From Bordetella parapertussis (lineage in GTDB: Bacteria > Pseudomonadota > Gammaproteobacteria > Burkholderiales > Burkholderiaceae_B), in NCBI GenBank assembly GCA_945862495.1, contig CAMAYM010000019.1, positions 1-31,025 of the forward strand: a DNA stretch of 31,025 bases, read 5' to 3'. Shown piece by piece: positions 1 through 6,871 of the stretch. Each line of letters starts with the position of its first letter. Within the stretch, counting starts at the first letter, position 1. The position numbers and the translations under genes are program-made. The notes below the pieces were generated by a model, which saw nothing but the letters and a program-made list of their open reading frames with translations, was not told where the DNA came from and did no database searches.

Positions 1-1
1 G

Positions 2-436
2 CCTGAGGGCATGAATATCGATAAGCTTTTGCGTGCCCAGATTGCCATTATTTTGTTTGCGGCTGCCTACATGGCCGAGACGATTCGTGGTGGATTGCAG
101 GCGATTCCCAAGGGACAGTTTGAGGGCGCGGATTCTTTAGGCCTCAGCTATTGGCAGCAAATGCGTTTGATCGTTTTGCCCCAAGCCCTCAAGATTGTGA
201 TCCCCCCCCTGGTGGGATTGTTTATCGCCTTATTCAAAGATACCTCGCTGGTCGTCATTATCGGTATTTTTGATTTGACTCAGGCGGCCAAGGTCGCGTT
301 GACCGATCAAGCTTGGCGCGGCTTTAGTGTCGAAGTCTACATTTTTATTTCCGCGATTTATTTCGTATTTTGCTACTCAATGTCCAAGTACAGCCAGTCA
401 CTTGAAAAGCGACTCGCAACTGGTCATGAGCGTTAG
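2..436 (+). CDS. aapM: Polar amino-acid ABC transporter permease (AapM-like), 5' end cut by window
   Basis: Inner-membrane permease subunit of a polar/general amino-acid ABC importer. The frame is open from base 2, so the gene begins before the window; the internal ATG at 11 is not the real start. The visible part carries the conserved cytoplasmic EAA-type loop (EGADSLGLSYWQQMRLIVLPQ), which docks the ATPase, followed by hydrophobic segments typical of the last transmembrane helices. The C-terminus (LEKRLATGHER) resembles the AapM end of the Rhizobium AapJQMP system. The ATPase gene follows after 47 bases, so the two form one operon. Family is confident; the substrate (general L-amino acids by analogy) is inferred. 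Confidence 0.88.
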   Translation, partial: PEGMNIDKLLRAQIAIILFAAAYMAETIRGGLQAIPKGQFEGADSLGLSYWQQMRLIVLPQALKIVIPPLVGLFIALFKDTSLVVIIGIFDLTQAAKVALTDQAWRGFSVEVYIFISAIYFVFCYSMSKYSQSLEKRLATGHER

Positions 437-483
437 GGGCTGCGCGCCAATCTCTGGGCGCGCCCGATCTCTGGAGAATATGT

Positions 484-1224
484 ATGGCTGATGCCATCAT
501 TCGCATGAAAGATGTCAACAAGTGGTACGGCAAGTTCCACGTGTTGCGCAATATCAATCTGGATGTCGCTCAAGGTGAGCGTATCGTTGTGTGCGGCCCC
601 TCTGGTTCTGGAAAATCAACGTTGATTCGTTGTATTAATCGGCTCGAAGAACATCAGAAAGGTCAGATCATTGTGGATGGTACCGAAATCACCAATGATT
701 TGCGCGATGTCGAAGCGATTCGACGTGAAGTGGGCATGGTGTTTCAGCACTTCAACCTGTTTCCACACCTGACTGTGCTGGAAAATCTGACCATTGGTCC
801 GATTTGGGTATTGAAAACACCTAAAGCTGAAGCCGAAGCTCGCGCCATGAAGTATCTGGAGCGCGTCAGAATCAGTGAGCAGGCGCTAAAGTTCCCCGGG
901 CAATTGTCGGGTGGACAGCAGCAACGTGTCGCGATTGCGCGCTCGCTGTGCATGGACCCCAAGATCATGTTGTTTGACGAGCCGACTTCTGCCTTGGATC
1001 CAGAGATGGTTAAAGAAGTCTTGGACGTTATGGTTGGACTGGCCGAAGAGTCCGGTATGACCATGATATGCGTCACGCATGAGATGGGTTTTGCGCGCAA
1101 AGTTGCAGACCGTGTGATTTTTATGGATCAAGGTGAGATCATCGAGCAAAATACGCCCGACGCTTTCTTTGATAATCCTCAGAACGAACGCACCAAGCTT
1201 TTCCTCAGCCAAATTCTCCATTAA
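484..1224 (+). CDS. aapP: Polar amino-acid ABC transporter ATP-binding protein (AapP/GlnQ family)
   Basis: Cytoplasmic ATPase that powers the amino-acid importer whose permease is encoded just upstream. At 246 aa it has the usual family length. Visible motifs: Walker A GPSGSGKST (residues 38-46), Q-loop MVFQHFNLFP, signature LSGGQQQ (141-147), Walker B IMLFDEPTSALD (161-172) and the switch histidine in CVTHEMGFA (His199). The phrases INRLEEHQKG and the ending LFLSQILH are characteristic of AapP-type proteins. The ATG at 484 has a GGAG ribosome site about 8 bases before it. A Bug receptor gene starts 11 bases after the stop, suggesting cotranscription. Substrate is by analogy only. Confidence 0.93.
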   Translation: MADAIIRMKDVNKWYGKFHVLRNINLDVAQGERIVVCGPSGSGKSTLIRCINRLEEHQKGQIIVDGTEITNDLRDVEAIRREVGMVFQHFNLFPHLTVLENLTIGPIWVLKTPKAEAEARAMKYLERVRISEQALKFPGQLSGGQQQRVAIARSLCMDPKIMLFDEPTSALDPEMVKEVLDVMVGLAEESGMTMICVTHEMGFARKVADRVIFMDQGEIIEQNTPDAFFDNPQNERTKLFLSQILH

Positions 1225-1235
1225 GCGAAACGATC

Positions 1236-2246
1236 ATGATCACGACTCACCGTAGACTGCGCAGAATTTTATTGTTAACGCTTGGTCTGAGCAGCGTGTC
1301 GTTTGGAGCGGTCGGATACGCGCAGTCATCCAATGATTGGCCTACCAAGCCCATTCGTTTTGTCGTGCCTTACCCACCAGGCGGCCCTTTGGATACGATG
1401 GCTCGTTTGCTCGCTGAGCAGGTGAAGCCCACCCTTGGTCAATCTGTGATTGTGGAAAATCGACCTGGCGCGGGTGGCAATATTGGTGCAGATCTGATTG
1501 CGAAGGCACAGCCTGATGGCTATACCTTGGTGATGGGCGCGGTCGCAACGCATGCGATCAATCCCGCGCTTTACAGCAAGATTCCTTACGACGCAGTGCG
1601 TGATTTTGCACCGATTGCGCTTGTAGCCTCTGTGCCCAACGTTTTGATTATCAATAAAGAATTTGCGGATAAACATAGCATTCGCACTTTGCAAGACTTG
1701 GTGAAATATGCCTTGACGCATCCAGGCAAGTTGAATTACGGTTCGGGTGGTTCAGGTAGTGCAGGACATCTTGCGGGCGAGCTGTTGTCTGCTCGCACGC
1801 AGATCAAAGCTGTTCATATTCCTTATCAAGGTGCTGCGCCTGCAAAGCTGGCCTTGTTATCGGGACAGTCTGAATTTATGTTTGACAATCTTGCTTCCGC
1901 AGCAAGTTTGATTAAAGAAGGCAAGGTCGTGGCCTTGGCTGTCACGACTGACAAGCGCTCAGATATTTTGCCTGAGGTGCCGACCGTTCAAGAGGCAGGA
2001 GTCAAGCCGTTTGATATTGGCACATGGTTTGGTGTGTTTGCCACTTCGGGTACGCCACCTGCTGTGATCACCAAGCTTCACCAAGCCTACAGCGCTGCTT
2101 TGGCGGATCCAGCCGTTCAAACACGCCTCAAACAAATGGGATCGAATGCACTGGCATTGACACCGGCTCAGTTTGCCGAGATGGTGGTGAAGGAGCGTCA
2201 AAAGTATCTAGAGCTGGTCAAGCTCTCAGGTGCAAAAATCGACTGA
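1236..2246 (+). CDS. Bug-family tripartite tricarboxylate transporter substrate-binding protein
   Basis: Periplasmic solute-binding protein of the Bug/TctC family, hugely expanded in Bordetella relatives, where members bind carboxylates or amino acids. At 336 aa it matches the family. An N-terminal signal peptide (RRLRR, a hydrophobic core, probable cleavage after GYA at residue 29) is followed by the hallmark PIRFVVPYPPGG (residues 39-50), which leads into the first ligand-contact loop, then by ENRPGAGGNIGAD and a later GSGGSGSAGHLAGE loop. No TctA or TctB membrane genes are present in the window. The gene follows the amino-acid ABC ATPase after 11 bases, so it may be an orphan receptor, or may serve that ABC system, which would be unusual. 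Ligand unknown. Confidence 0.92.
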   Translation: MITTHRRLRRILLLTLGLSSVSFGAVGYAQSSNDWPTKPIRFVVPYPPGGPLDTMARLLAEQVKPTLGQSVIVENRPGAGGNIGADLIAKAQPDGYTLVMGAVATHAINPALYSKIPYDAVRDFAPIALVASVPNVLIINKEFADKHSIRTLQDLVKYALTHPGKLNYGSGGSGSAGHLAGELLSARTQIKAVHIPYQGAAPAKLALLSGQSEFMFDNLASAASLIKEGKVVALAVTTDKRSDILPEVPTVQEAGVKPFDIGTWFGVFATSGTPPAVITKLHQAYSAALADPAVQTRLKQMGSNALALTPAQFAEMVVKERQKYLELVKLSGAKID

Positions 2247-2251
2247 CTGGC

Positions 2252-3661
2252 TTAACGCTGACGGAGCGTTTCGCCTGCTGCGGGTGATAGTTTCCAAAAA
2301 GACAGACTGGCTAGCGCACATAAAACTCCGATTACAACAAAACCGACCATTACATCCGCAGCGATGAGCGTGTCGCTGTTTCGCCAAGCCATACTCAAGC
2401 TCAGCGCTTCGGCGGCGACCCCGACACCTAAACTGACACCGAGTTGCTGAGCCATCGCGGCAAAACTGCTGGCGCGACTCATGCCTGCCTGGGCGATATC
2501 GGCGTAGGCAAGTGTATTGACCGCCGTGAATTGCAATGAACGGAAAAATCCACCAATCAATAGAATCCCGAGCATGAGCACTGCTGGCATATCGGGCGTA
2601 AAGCCTGCGCAAGCCGCTAAGCTCGCTCCCGTCAATATCGCGTTGAACGTCAATACAACTCTGTAGCCCCAGCGGTTCAGAATCCGCGGGGCAGCCATTT
2701 TCATGAGAAGCGAACCCACTGCGCCGACAAAGGTAATCAGGCCCGCAGAGAGTGCGCTCATGCCAAAGCCGATTTGCAGGAGAAGTGCGAGTAAATAGGG
2801 TGTTGCGCCTACAGCGAACCGGCACAAGTTGCCAGCAAGCACGGCGGCGCGGAACGTTGGGATGCGCAACAAAGTCAGGTCGATAATTGGGTTGGGGTGC
2901 CGACGTGCATGAAAGACATACAGATAGCCGGTGAGAAGACCCGTTCCAATCATCGCGATTGAGATCCATGCCGCGGGGCCGCCGTGGCCGAGGGATTCAA
3001 AACCGCTCACTAAAGCCGCCATGCATACTGCACTGAGTAAAAATCCAACAATATCCAGGCGGGGTATTTGAACCTCCGCTGGAAGCTCTTTGACATAGCG
3101 CACAATGAGCCAAACGCCAAGGATGCCGATTGGAATGTTGATCAGAAAAATCCAATGCCACGAGGCATAGGTCACGAGCAGGCCACCAAGGGGGGGGCCA
3201 GCCATGGGGCCGATCAGTGCAGGCATGGATAAAAAAGCCATTGCTTTCAAAAGGTTATGCTTAGGTATGGTCCGCAACAAGATGATGCGGCCCACTGGGA
3301 CCATCATGGCACCGCCCAGTCCTTGCACGACGCGGGAGATCACCAACTGCGTCAGAGAGTTTGAGAGCGCGCAGGTCAAGGAGCTGAGTGTAAACAGCAC
3401 GACGGCTGCGATAAATATCTTTCGGGCGCCGAAGCGATCTGCCGCCCATCCGCTGACAGGAACAAACATGGCCACCGAAATCAAATAGGAAGTGATCGTG
3501 ATATTCATGCTGATCGGGTCTGAGCCCAAATCACGTGCCATCGCGGGGAGTGCCGTGGTGACAACCGTCGAGTCCAGCATTTGCATCAGCAGCGCACAGC
3601 CGACAATAAAGGGCAGAATGCGTTGAGCAGGTGTGGGAGGATCGAGAAGTGGGCTAGTCAT
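2252..3661 (-). CDS. DHA2-family MFS multidrug exporter, MdtD-like
   Basis: Proton-driven inner-membrane drug exporter of the DHA2 (14-helix) branch of the major facilitator superfamily, 469 aa. Visible motifs: MLDSTVVTTALPAMARDLG in helix 1, motif A GWAADRFGARK, motif B RVVQGLGGAMMVPVG, and motif C GPMAGPPLGG, which marks antiporters. The segment through YASWHWIFLINIPIGILG resembles Escherichia coli MdtD (YegB) closely. In enterobacteria mdtD sits in the mdtABC operon; here the mdtABC-like genes lie about 5 kb away. It converges on the Bug receptor gene with a 5-base gap and diverges from the DUF3460 gene. No adjacent regulator is visible; substrate unknown. Confidence 0.9.
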   Translation of the reverse strand: MTSPLLDPPTPAQRILPFIVGCALLMQMLDSTVVTTALPAMARDLGSDPISMNITITSYLISVAMFVPVSGWAADRFGARKIFIAAVVLFTLSSLTCALSNSLTQLVISRVVQGLGGAMMVPVGRIILLRTIPKHNLLKAMAFLSMPALIGPMAGPPLGGLLVTYASWHWIFLINIPIGILGVWLIVRYVKELPAEVQIPRLDIVGFLLSAVCMAALVSGFESLGHGGPAAWISIAMIGTGLLTGYLYVFHARRHPNPIIDLTLLRIPTFRAAVLAGNLCRFAVGATPYLLALLLQIGFGMSALSAGLITFVGAVGSLLMKMAAPRILNRWGYRVVLTFNAILTGASLAACAGFTPDMPAVLMLGILLIGGFFRSLQFTAVNTLAYADIAQAGMSRASSFAAMAQQLGVSLGVGVAAEALSLSMAWRNSDTLIAADVMVGFVVIGVLCALASLSFWKLSPAAGETLRQR

Positions 3662-3713
3662 GGGCAGCTCTACAGTACACTAGCGAACAGTCTAACCTTT
3701 TTGTTGATAAGTG

Positions 3714-3902
3714 ATGGCAGACCAATACACCTCCGAAATCACGCAGTTCCTCCAGAAATTTAAGTCGGAGCACCCTGACGTGGAGCAACGCCAGCGCGAT
3801 GGTCGCGCTCGCCTCTGGGATCGCCCTCAGGATCCAGAGCAAATCGAGGAGTTTAAACAGGCACGCGTGCGTCAAACTCCTTACGTTTACCAGAACAACT
3901 AA
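3714..3902 (+). CDS. DUF3460 family small protein
   Basis: A 62-residue hydrophilic protein matching the DUF3460 family, which I know only from betaproteobacteria, commonly just before scpA. It is highly charged (KFKSEHPDVEQRQRDGRARLWD), rich in Arg, Gln and Asp, and has no signal peptide, membrane segment or cysteine motif. The frame is also open from a GTG at 3711, but the ATG at 3714 is the more likely start. The stop lies six bases before the scpA ATG, so the two are almost certainly cotranscribed and may be translationally coupled. Function is unknown; the conserved location hints at a link with ScpA or simple cotranscription. Confidence 0.82.
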   Translation: MADQYTSEITQFLQKFKSEHPDVEQRQRDGRARLWDRPQDPEQIEEFKQARVRQTPYVYQNN

Positions 3903-3908
3903 ATCCGA

Positions 3909-4787
3909 ATGGTTGCGAATCAAGTTTCGGGCGATAGTCTGAATGCGTTGGTAGATCCGTCGATTGATACGACACCCGATGTCATCGATGCGGTGGCACT
4001 CGCTCGGCTTTATGGCGAGCCTTTGTTCGCCTTGCCCAATGATTTGTACATCCCTCCCGATGCCCTTGAAGTGTTTCTGGAAACCTTTCAGGGACCTTTA
4101 GATTTATTGTTATATTTGATTCGCAAGCAGAACTTCAATGTTCTGGATATTCCGATGGCGGAGGTGACGCGGCAGTATTTGTCATATGTCGACCAGATTC
4201 GGATGCACAATCTTGAGCTTGCTGCTGAATATCTTTTGATGGCAGCGATGCTGATCGAGATCAAAGCACGCATGTTATTGCCGGTAAAGAAATCGGATTC
4301 TGGTGAAGAGCCAGAAGACCCGCGTGCTGAATTGGTCAGGCGGTTACTCGAATACGAGCAGATGAAACTTGCCGCACAGCGTCTGGATGCGCTGCCTCAG
4401 TTGGGACGTGATTTTCAACGAGCTCAAGCCTTTGCCGATCTGCGTATTGAGCGCGCGTTACCCGAGGTCAATGTAGAGGATTTACGGCAGGCTTGGATTG
4501 ATATCCTGAAACGCGCTAAGCTCAACGCGCACCATCACATCACACGTGAGCAGCTATCAGTGCGCGATCACATGACGCACATTTTGCGTCGCTTATCTGA
4601 TGTGCGTTTTATCGAATTCGGTGAGCTTTTTATGGAACGCATTTCTGAGGGTGCAGCGGTCGCAGTGGTGGTCGTGCATTTTCTGGCCTTGCTAGAGCTT
4701 TCAAAAGAGTCCCTGCTCGAAATCACACAGGCTGAGCCGTATGCCCCGATTTATGTGCGACTGGCTTACACCAGCGCAGCGGTCTGA
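3909..4787 (+). CDS. scpA: Segregation and condensation protein A (kleisin)
   Basis: ScpA is the kleisin subunit of the bacterial SMC-ScpAB condensin that organises and segregates the chromosome. The protein is 292 aa. After a roughly 45-residue leader of low conservation comes the kleisin N-terminal domain (LETFQGPLDLLLYLIRKQNF, then the helix with VLDIPMAEVTRQYLSYVDQ) that contacts the SMC neck. The middle part carries EIKARMLLPVKK and an acidic stretch. The C-terminal winged helix (SVRDHMTHILRRLSD to VVHFLALLELSKE) would bind the SMC cap. scpB is not in the window, which is not unusual for this group. It follows the DUF3460 gene by 6 bases and precedes panC by 30 bases. Confidence 0.93.
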   Translation: MVANQVSGDSLNALVDPSIDTTPDVIDAVALARLYGEPLFALPNDLYIPPDALEVFLETFQGPLDLLLYLIRKQNFNVLDIPMAEVTRQYLSYVDQIRMHNLELAAEYLLMAAMLIEIKARMLLPVKKSDSGEEPEDPRAELVRRLLEYEQMKLAAQRLDALPQLGRDFQRAQAFADLRIERALPEVNVEDLRQAWIDILKRAKLNAHHHITREQLSVRDHMTHILRRLSDVRFIEFGELFMERISEGAAVAVVVVHFLALLELSKESLLEITQAEPYAPIYVRLAYTSAAV

Positions 4788-4817
4788 TTTGTCGATCCAC
4801 CGAATGCGGAGAATGTA

Positions 4818-5660
4818 TTGAAGGTTGTACACACCATTGAGGCGTTGCGCGATCAACTGAGAGGTCAGTTGCGCGTTTCTTTTGTACCGACGATGGGTAA
4901 TTTGCACGAAGGTCACCTAGCACTCATGAAGCTTGCCAGGCAACACGGAGATCCGGTTGTTGCAAGCATCTTTGTCAACAGGCTACAGTTCGGACCCAAC
5001 GAGGATTTTGAACGATATCCTCGGACGTTGCAGGACGACATTGCAAAGCTTGAGCGCGATCGCAATGTTTACGTGCTGTTTGCACCAGACGAGAGAGAGT
5101 TATATCCAGAACCTCAAAGCTACCGCGTTCAGCCCCCGCAAGAACTCGGAGATATTCTCGAAGGAGAGTATCGTCCAGGTTTTTTTGGTGGTGTGAGTAC
5201 GGTAGTGCTCAAACTTTTTTCATGTGTGCAGCCCCGCGTAGCGGTGTTTGGAAAAAAAGATTACCAACAGCTGATGGTGATACGCAATATGTGCCGACAG
5301 TTTCAGTTGCCTGTCGAAATTATGGCGCATGAAACCGTTCGCGCGGATGACGGTTTGGCGTTGTCGTCGCGGAATGCCTATCTTCAGCCTGCAGAGCGCA
5401 AAGAGGCACCGCAGTTGTACGCATTATTGCAGTCGATGCAGCGCAAGTTAAAGTCTGGTCAACACAATGTGGCGGAACTCGCGAGCGAGGTGGCTGAATT
5501 GTTGAACAAGCGAGGTTGGGAGGTGGACTATGTCGCCATCAGACGCTGCAGGGATCTGCATCACCCCACCCACGAACAAGTGACAGCGGGAGAACCGCTC
5601 GTCGCACTCGCCGCAGCCAAGCTAGGCGTTACCCGTCTGATTGACAATCTTGAGCTTTGA
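4818..5660 (+). CDS. panC: Pantothenate synthetase (pantoate-beta-alanine ligase)
   Basis: Cytoplasmic enzyme joining pantoate and beta-alanine with ATP to give pantothenate, the precursor of coenzyme A. At 280 aa it is full length. Visible elements: the nucleotide-binding PTMGNLHEGH (residues 24-33, the HIGH-type motif), FVNRLQFGPNEDFERYPRT in the pantoate site, GKKDYQQ (145-151, equivalent to the KMSKS-like loop region) and LSSRN (182-186). The start is a TTG at 4818, set by GCGGAGAA just upstream and by alignment of the N-terminus. panB and panD are not nearby. CoaE, the last enzyme of CoA synthesis, lies 2 kb downstream but not in the same transcript. Confidence 0.95.
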   Translation: MKVVHTIEALRDQLRGQLRVSFVPTMGNLHEGHLALMKLARQHGDPVVASIFVNRLQFGPNEDFERYPRTLQDDIAKLERDRNVYVLFAPDERELYPEPQSYRVQPPQELGDILEGEYRPGFFGGVSTVVLKLFSCVQPRVAVFGKKDYQQLMVIRNMCRQFQLPVEIMAHETVRADDGLALSSRNAYLQPAERKEAPQLYALLQSMQRKLKSGQHNVAELASEVAELLNKRGWEVDYVAIRRCRDLHHPTHEQVTAGEPLVALAAAKLGVTRLIDNLEL

Positions 5661-5664
5661 TTCT

Positions 5665-5680
5665 TGACACTTCGGTGTCG
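5665..5680. terminator. UUCG-tetraloop hairpin just after panC
   Basis: The bases GACAC-TTCG-GTGTC (5666-5679) form a perfect five-pair stem closed by the very stable cUUCGg tetraloop, extendable by a T-G wobble. It begins only five bases after the panC stop codon. There is no run of T after it, so it is not a canonical intrinsic terminator; it may slow exonucleases at the 3' end of the scpA-panC message or act as a weak or Rho-assisted terminator. The stem is directly visible; the function is inferred. Confidence 0.4.
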
Positions 5681-5721
5681 ATATCCGTTGCACTGTCAAT
5701 ACGTACCTAGGGTTAATCCGC

Positions 5722-5737
5722 CTGTCAGATTTGACAG
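5722..5737. promoter_or_regulatory. Perfect inverted repeat upstream of the LuxR-type gene
   Basis: CTGTCA-GATT-TGACAG is a perfect 6+4+6 inverted repeat located 57 bases before the ATG of the LuxR/FixJ-type HTH gene. It could be an operator, possibly autoregulatory since NarL/FixJ HTH dimers bind inverted half-sites, or just an RNA hairpin. The symmetry is seen directly; the binding role is a guess. Confidence 0.35.
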
Positions 5738-5794
5738 CTTTCCTGCACGGTCTCGGTCTGCCAGACTTCTCTTCGTGATGATACGTAGGGAGGC

Positions 5795-6025
5795 ATGATG
5801 AAAGATTTTGACGAAGCACGTGGCGCTGGCTGGCGTGCATTGACTGCTCGTGAGCGCGATGTGATTCATCCAGTCGCTGAAGGCAAATCAAATAAATATA
5901 TTGCAATCGAACTGGGTATTTCGATGCGCACAGTTGAGGCGCATCGGGCACGCATTTTTTATAAAATGGGTGTCCGTAACGCCGTACAACTGGCACGTGA
6001 GGTTTGCACCAATCCTGAGACTTAG
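5795..6025 (+). CDS. Stand-alone LuxR/FixJ-type HTH protein
   Basis: A 76-residue protein made almost only of a GerE/LuxR DNA-binding domain: LTARERDVIHPVAEGKSNK (residues 16-34), the recognition helix region LGISMRTVEAHRARIFYKMG (40-59) and VRNAVQLARE. It is most like the C-terminal half of FixJ/NarL response regulators. No receiver or ligand-binding domain precedes it: a strong ribosome site (TAGGGAGG) sits just before the ATG, and only 134 bases separate it from panC, too few for a receiver. It may be a constitutive DNA binder, or depend on dimer formation with another regulator. Target genes unknown; the palindrome 57 bases upstream is a candidate site. Confidence 0.8.
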   Translation: MMKDFDEARGAGWRALTARERDVIHPVAEGKSNKYIAIELGISMRTVEAHRARIFYKMGVRNAVQLAREVCTNPET

Positions 6026-6042
6026 CGTCTGTGGGTAATGGG

Positions 6043-6771
6043 TCAAGGACAGTTGGGTGCTGCTGTCTTGTCAAGTTCGTTGATGGGATCAAGATCAGGC
6101 TGGCGAGTCAGCGTGTAGGCGAGGTTGACGGAGTCACCATTGATCGAAACCAGACGCAGCACATTCGTTGAACTAAGCGCTAATTCAGCCCGGACGTTGC
6201 CCGAGGGATTCAACAAAATAATACGCGGAACCGCTTGAGGGATGACGCGCCAACAACCTTGATCTGCCAGCGGAGCACCACTTTTGGCGGATTGCTCTAA
6301 ATATGACGCACGTGCGCGCCAGCGTCCGTTAGGCGCAAGACTGAGGGTGATGCGCTGTGCTGAGCATTTCATTTCAGGATGAAAGCACGGCAGTGTTCCG
6401 GCGAAGGTCAAGGGTTCGGGAAATAACGAAGCCTGAAGGGAGTCGGCCGCTGCAGCAGCGCTTTGAGCTGAGCCTGCTGCGGACTGCGCCACGGGTTTAG
6501 CGGTGCCGGGTATTGGGGCCGCGTCAGCGCCTCTGTTGTTGAAGCCGATCTGAATCTGGCTAGGCGCGCGGATGGTTTGTGTACCGTAAGGGCCTTCCGC
6601 GTGATCAATTGCGTCTGTGGTGGAGCTTGCTGGAGCCGGCTTGTAGTAGCCAGGCTGCTGCATTTGTTGTTGCATTTGAGCGCACCCTGCGAGCAAAACG
6701 GGCAGACCAATAGCGAGAATGCGGCAAATATTGGTGCGAAGTGATGATTGCCCTGCGGTTTGTCCTGACAT
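6043..6771 (-). CDS. Probable lipoprotein with NlpE-like C-terminal domain
   Basis: A predicted 242-residue lipoprotein. The start is taken at the ATG at 6771, because from there a charged N-terminus, a hydrophobic stretch and a lipobox (LLAGC, Cys30) follow; the open frame extends 24 codons further back without a signal-like sequence. After the cysteine comes a Gln/Pro/Ala-rich low-complexity linker (about residues 31-115). The C-terminal part (about 120-222) reads FAGTLPC, LSLAPNGRWRARASYLEQ, GCWRV, then strands ending LVSINGDSV and LAYTLTR, a pattern like the NlpE N-terminal or META-type beta barrel, but the NlpE CxxC is replaced by a wider C-x6-C. Function unknown; envelope location is inferred. 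It diverges from the prepilin peptidase gene. Confidence 0.72.
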   Translation of the reverse strand: MSGQTAGQSSLRTNICRILAIGLPVLLAGCAQMQQQMQQPGYYKPAPASSTTDAIDHAEGPYGTQTIRAPSQIQIGFNNRGADAAPIPGTAKPVAQSAAGSAQSAAAAADSLQASLFPEPLTFAGTLPCFHPEMKCSAQRITLSLAPNGRWRARASYLEQSAKSGAPLADQGCWRVIPQAVPRIILLNPSGNVRAELALSSTNVLRLVSINGDSVNLAYTLTRQPDLDPINELDKTAAPNCP

Positions 6772-6791
6772 GATTGCATCCCAATTAAAAA

Positions 6792-6827
6792 CGAATAGAG
6801 CGAATAACGAATAAGCGTATTTTACGC
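6792..6827. repeat. CGAATA triplet repeats and a small hairpin between divergent genes
   Basis: The AT-rich divergent spacer holds three copies of CGAATA (6792, 6801 and 6808) followed by a five-pair inverted repeat GCGTA-TTT-TACGC (6815-6827). It lies between the lipoprotein start and the prepilin peptidase start, so it probably overlaps both promoters. Whether a regulator recognises it is unknown. Confidence 0.3.
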
Positions 6828-6871
6828 ACTTGGCATCTGCCATGCATGTGACTGATCAAGGAAATATTAAC

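Noticed and set aside
2226..2969. 247-codon minus-strand open frame inside the MFS region
   Set aside because: It lies in another frame of the MFS gene, has no family-like motifs and is rich in Arg, Cys and Ser, as expected of a shadow frame.
3662..3713. Operator for a TetR-type regulator in the MFS/DUF3460 spacer
   Set aside because: The sequence around 3675-3695 looked symmetric at first, but the arms do not match when compared base by base.
4971..5000. FVNRLQF in PanC instead of the common FVNPxQF
   Set aside because: One substitution at a position I believe varies among related bacteria; all other catalytic motifs are intact.
5664..5692. Perfect TTGACA as a -35 box after panC
   Set aside because: No acceptable -10 hexamer 16-18 bases downstream, and the hexamer is part of the hairpin stem.
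5622..6092. 156-codon minus-strand open frame across the panC-LuxR spacer
   Set aside because: It runs antisense over two real genes, has unusual His/Arg/Cys-rich composition and no homology I recognise; the LuxR-type frame opposite has a strong ribosome site and a clear domain.
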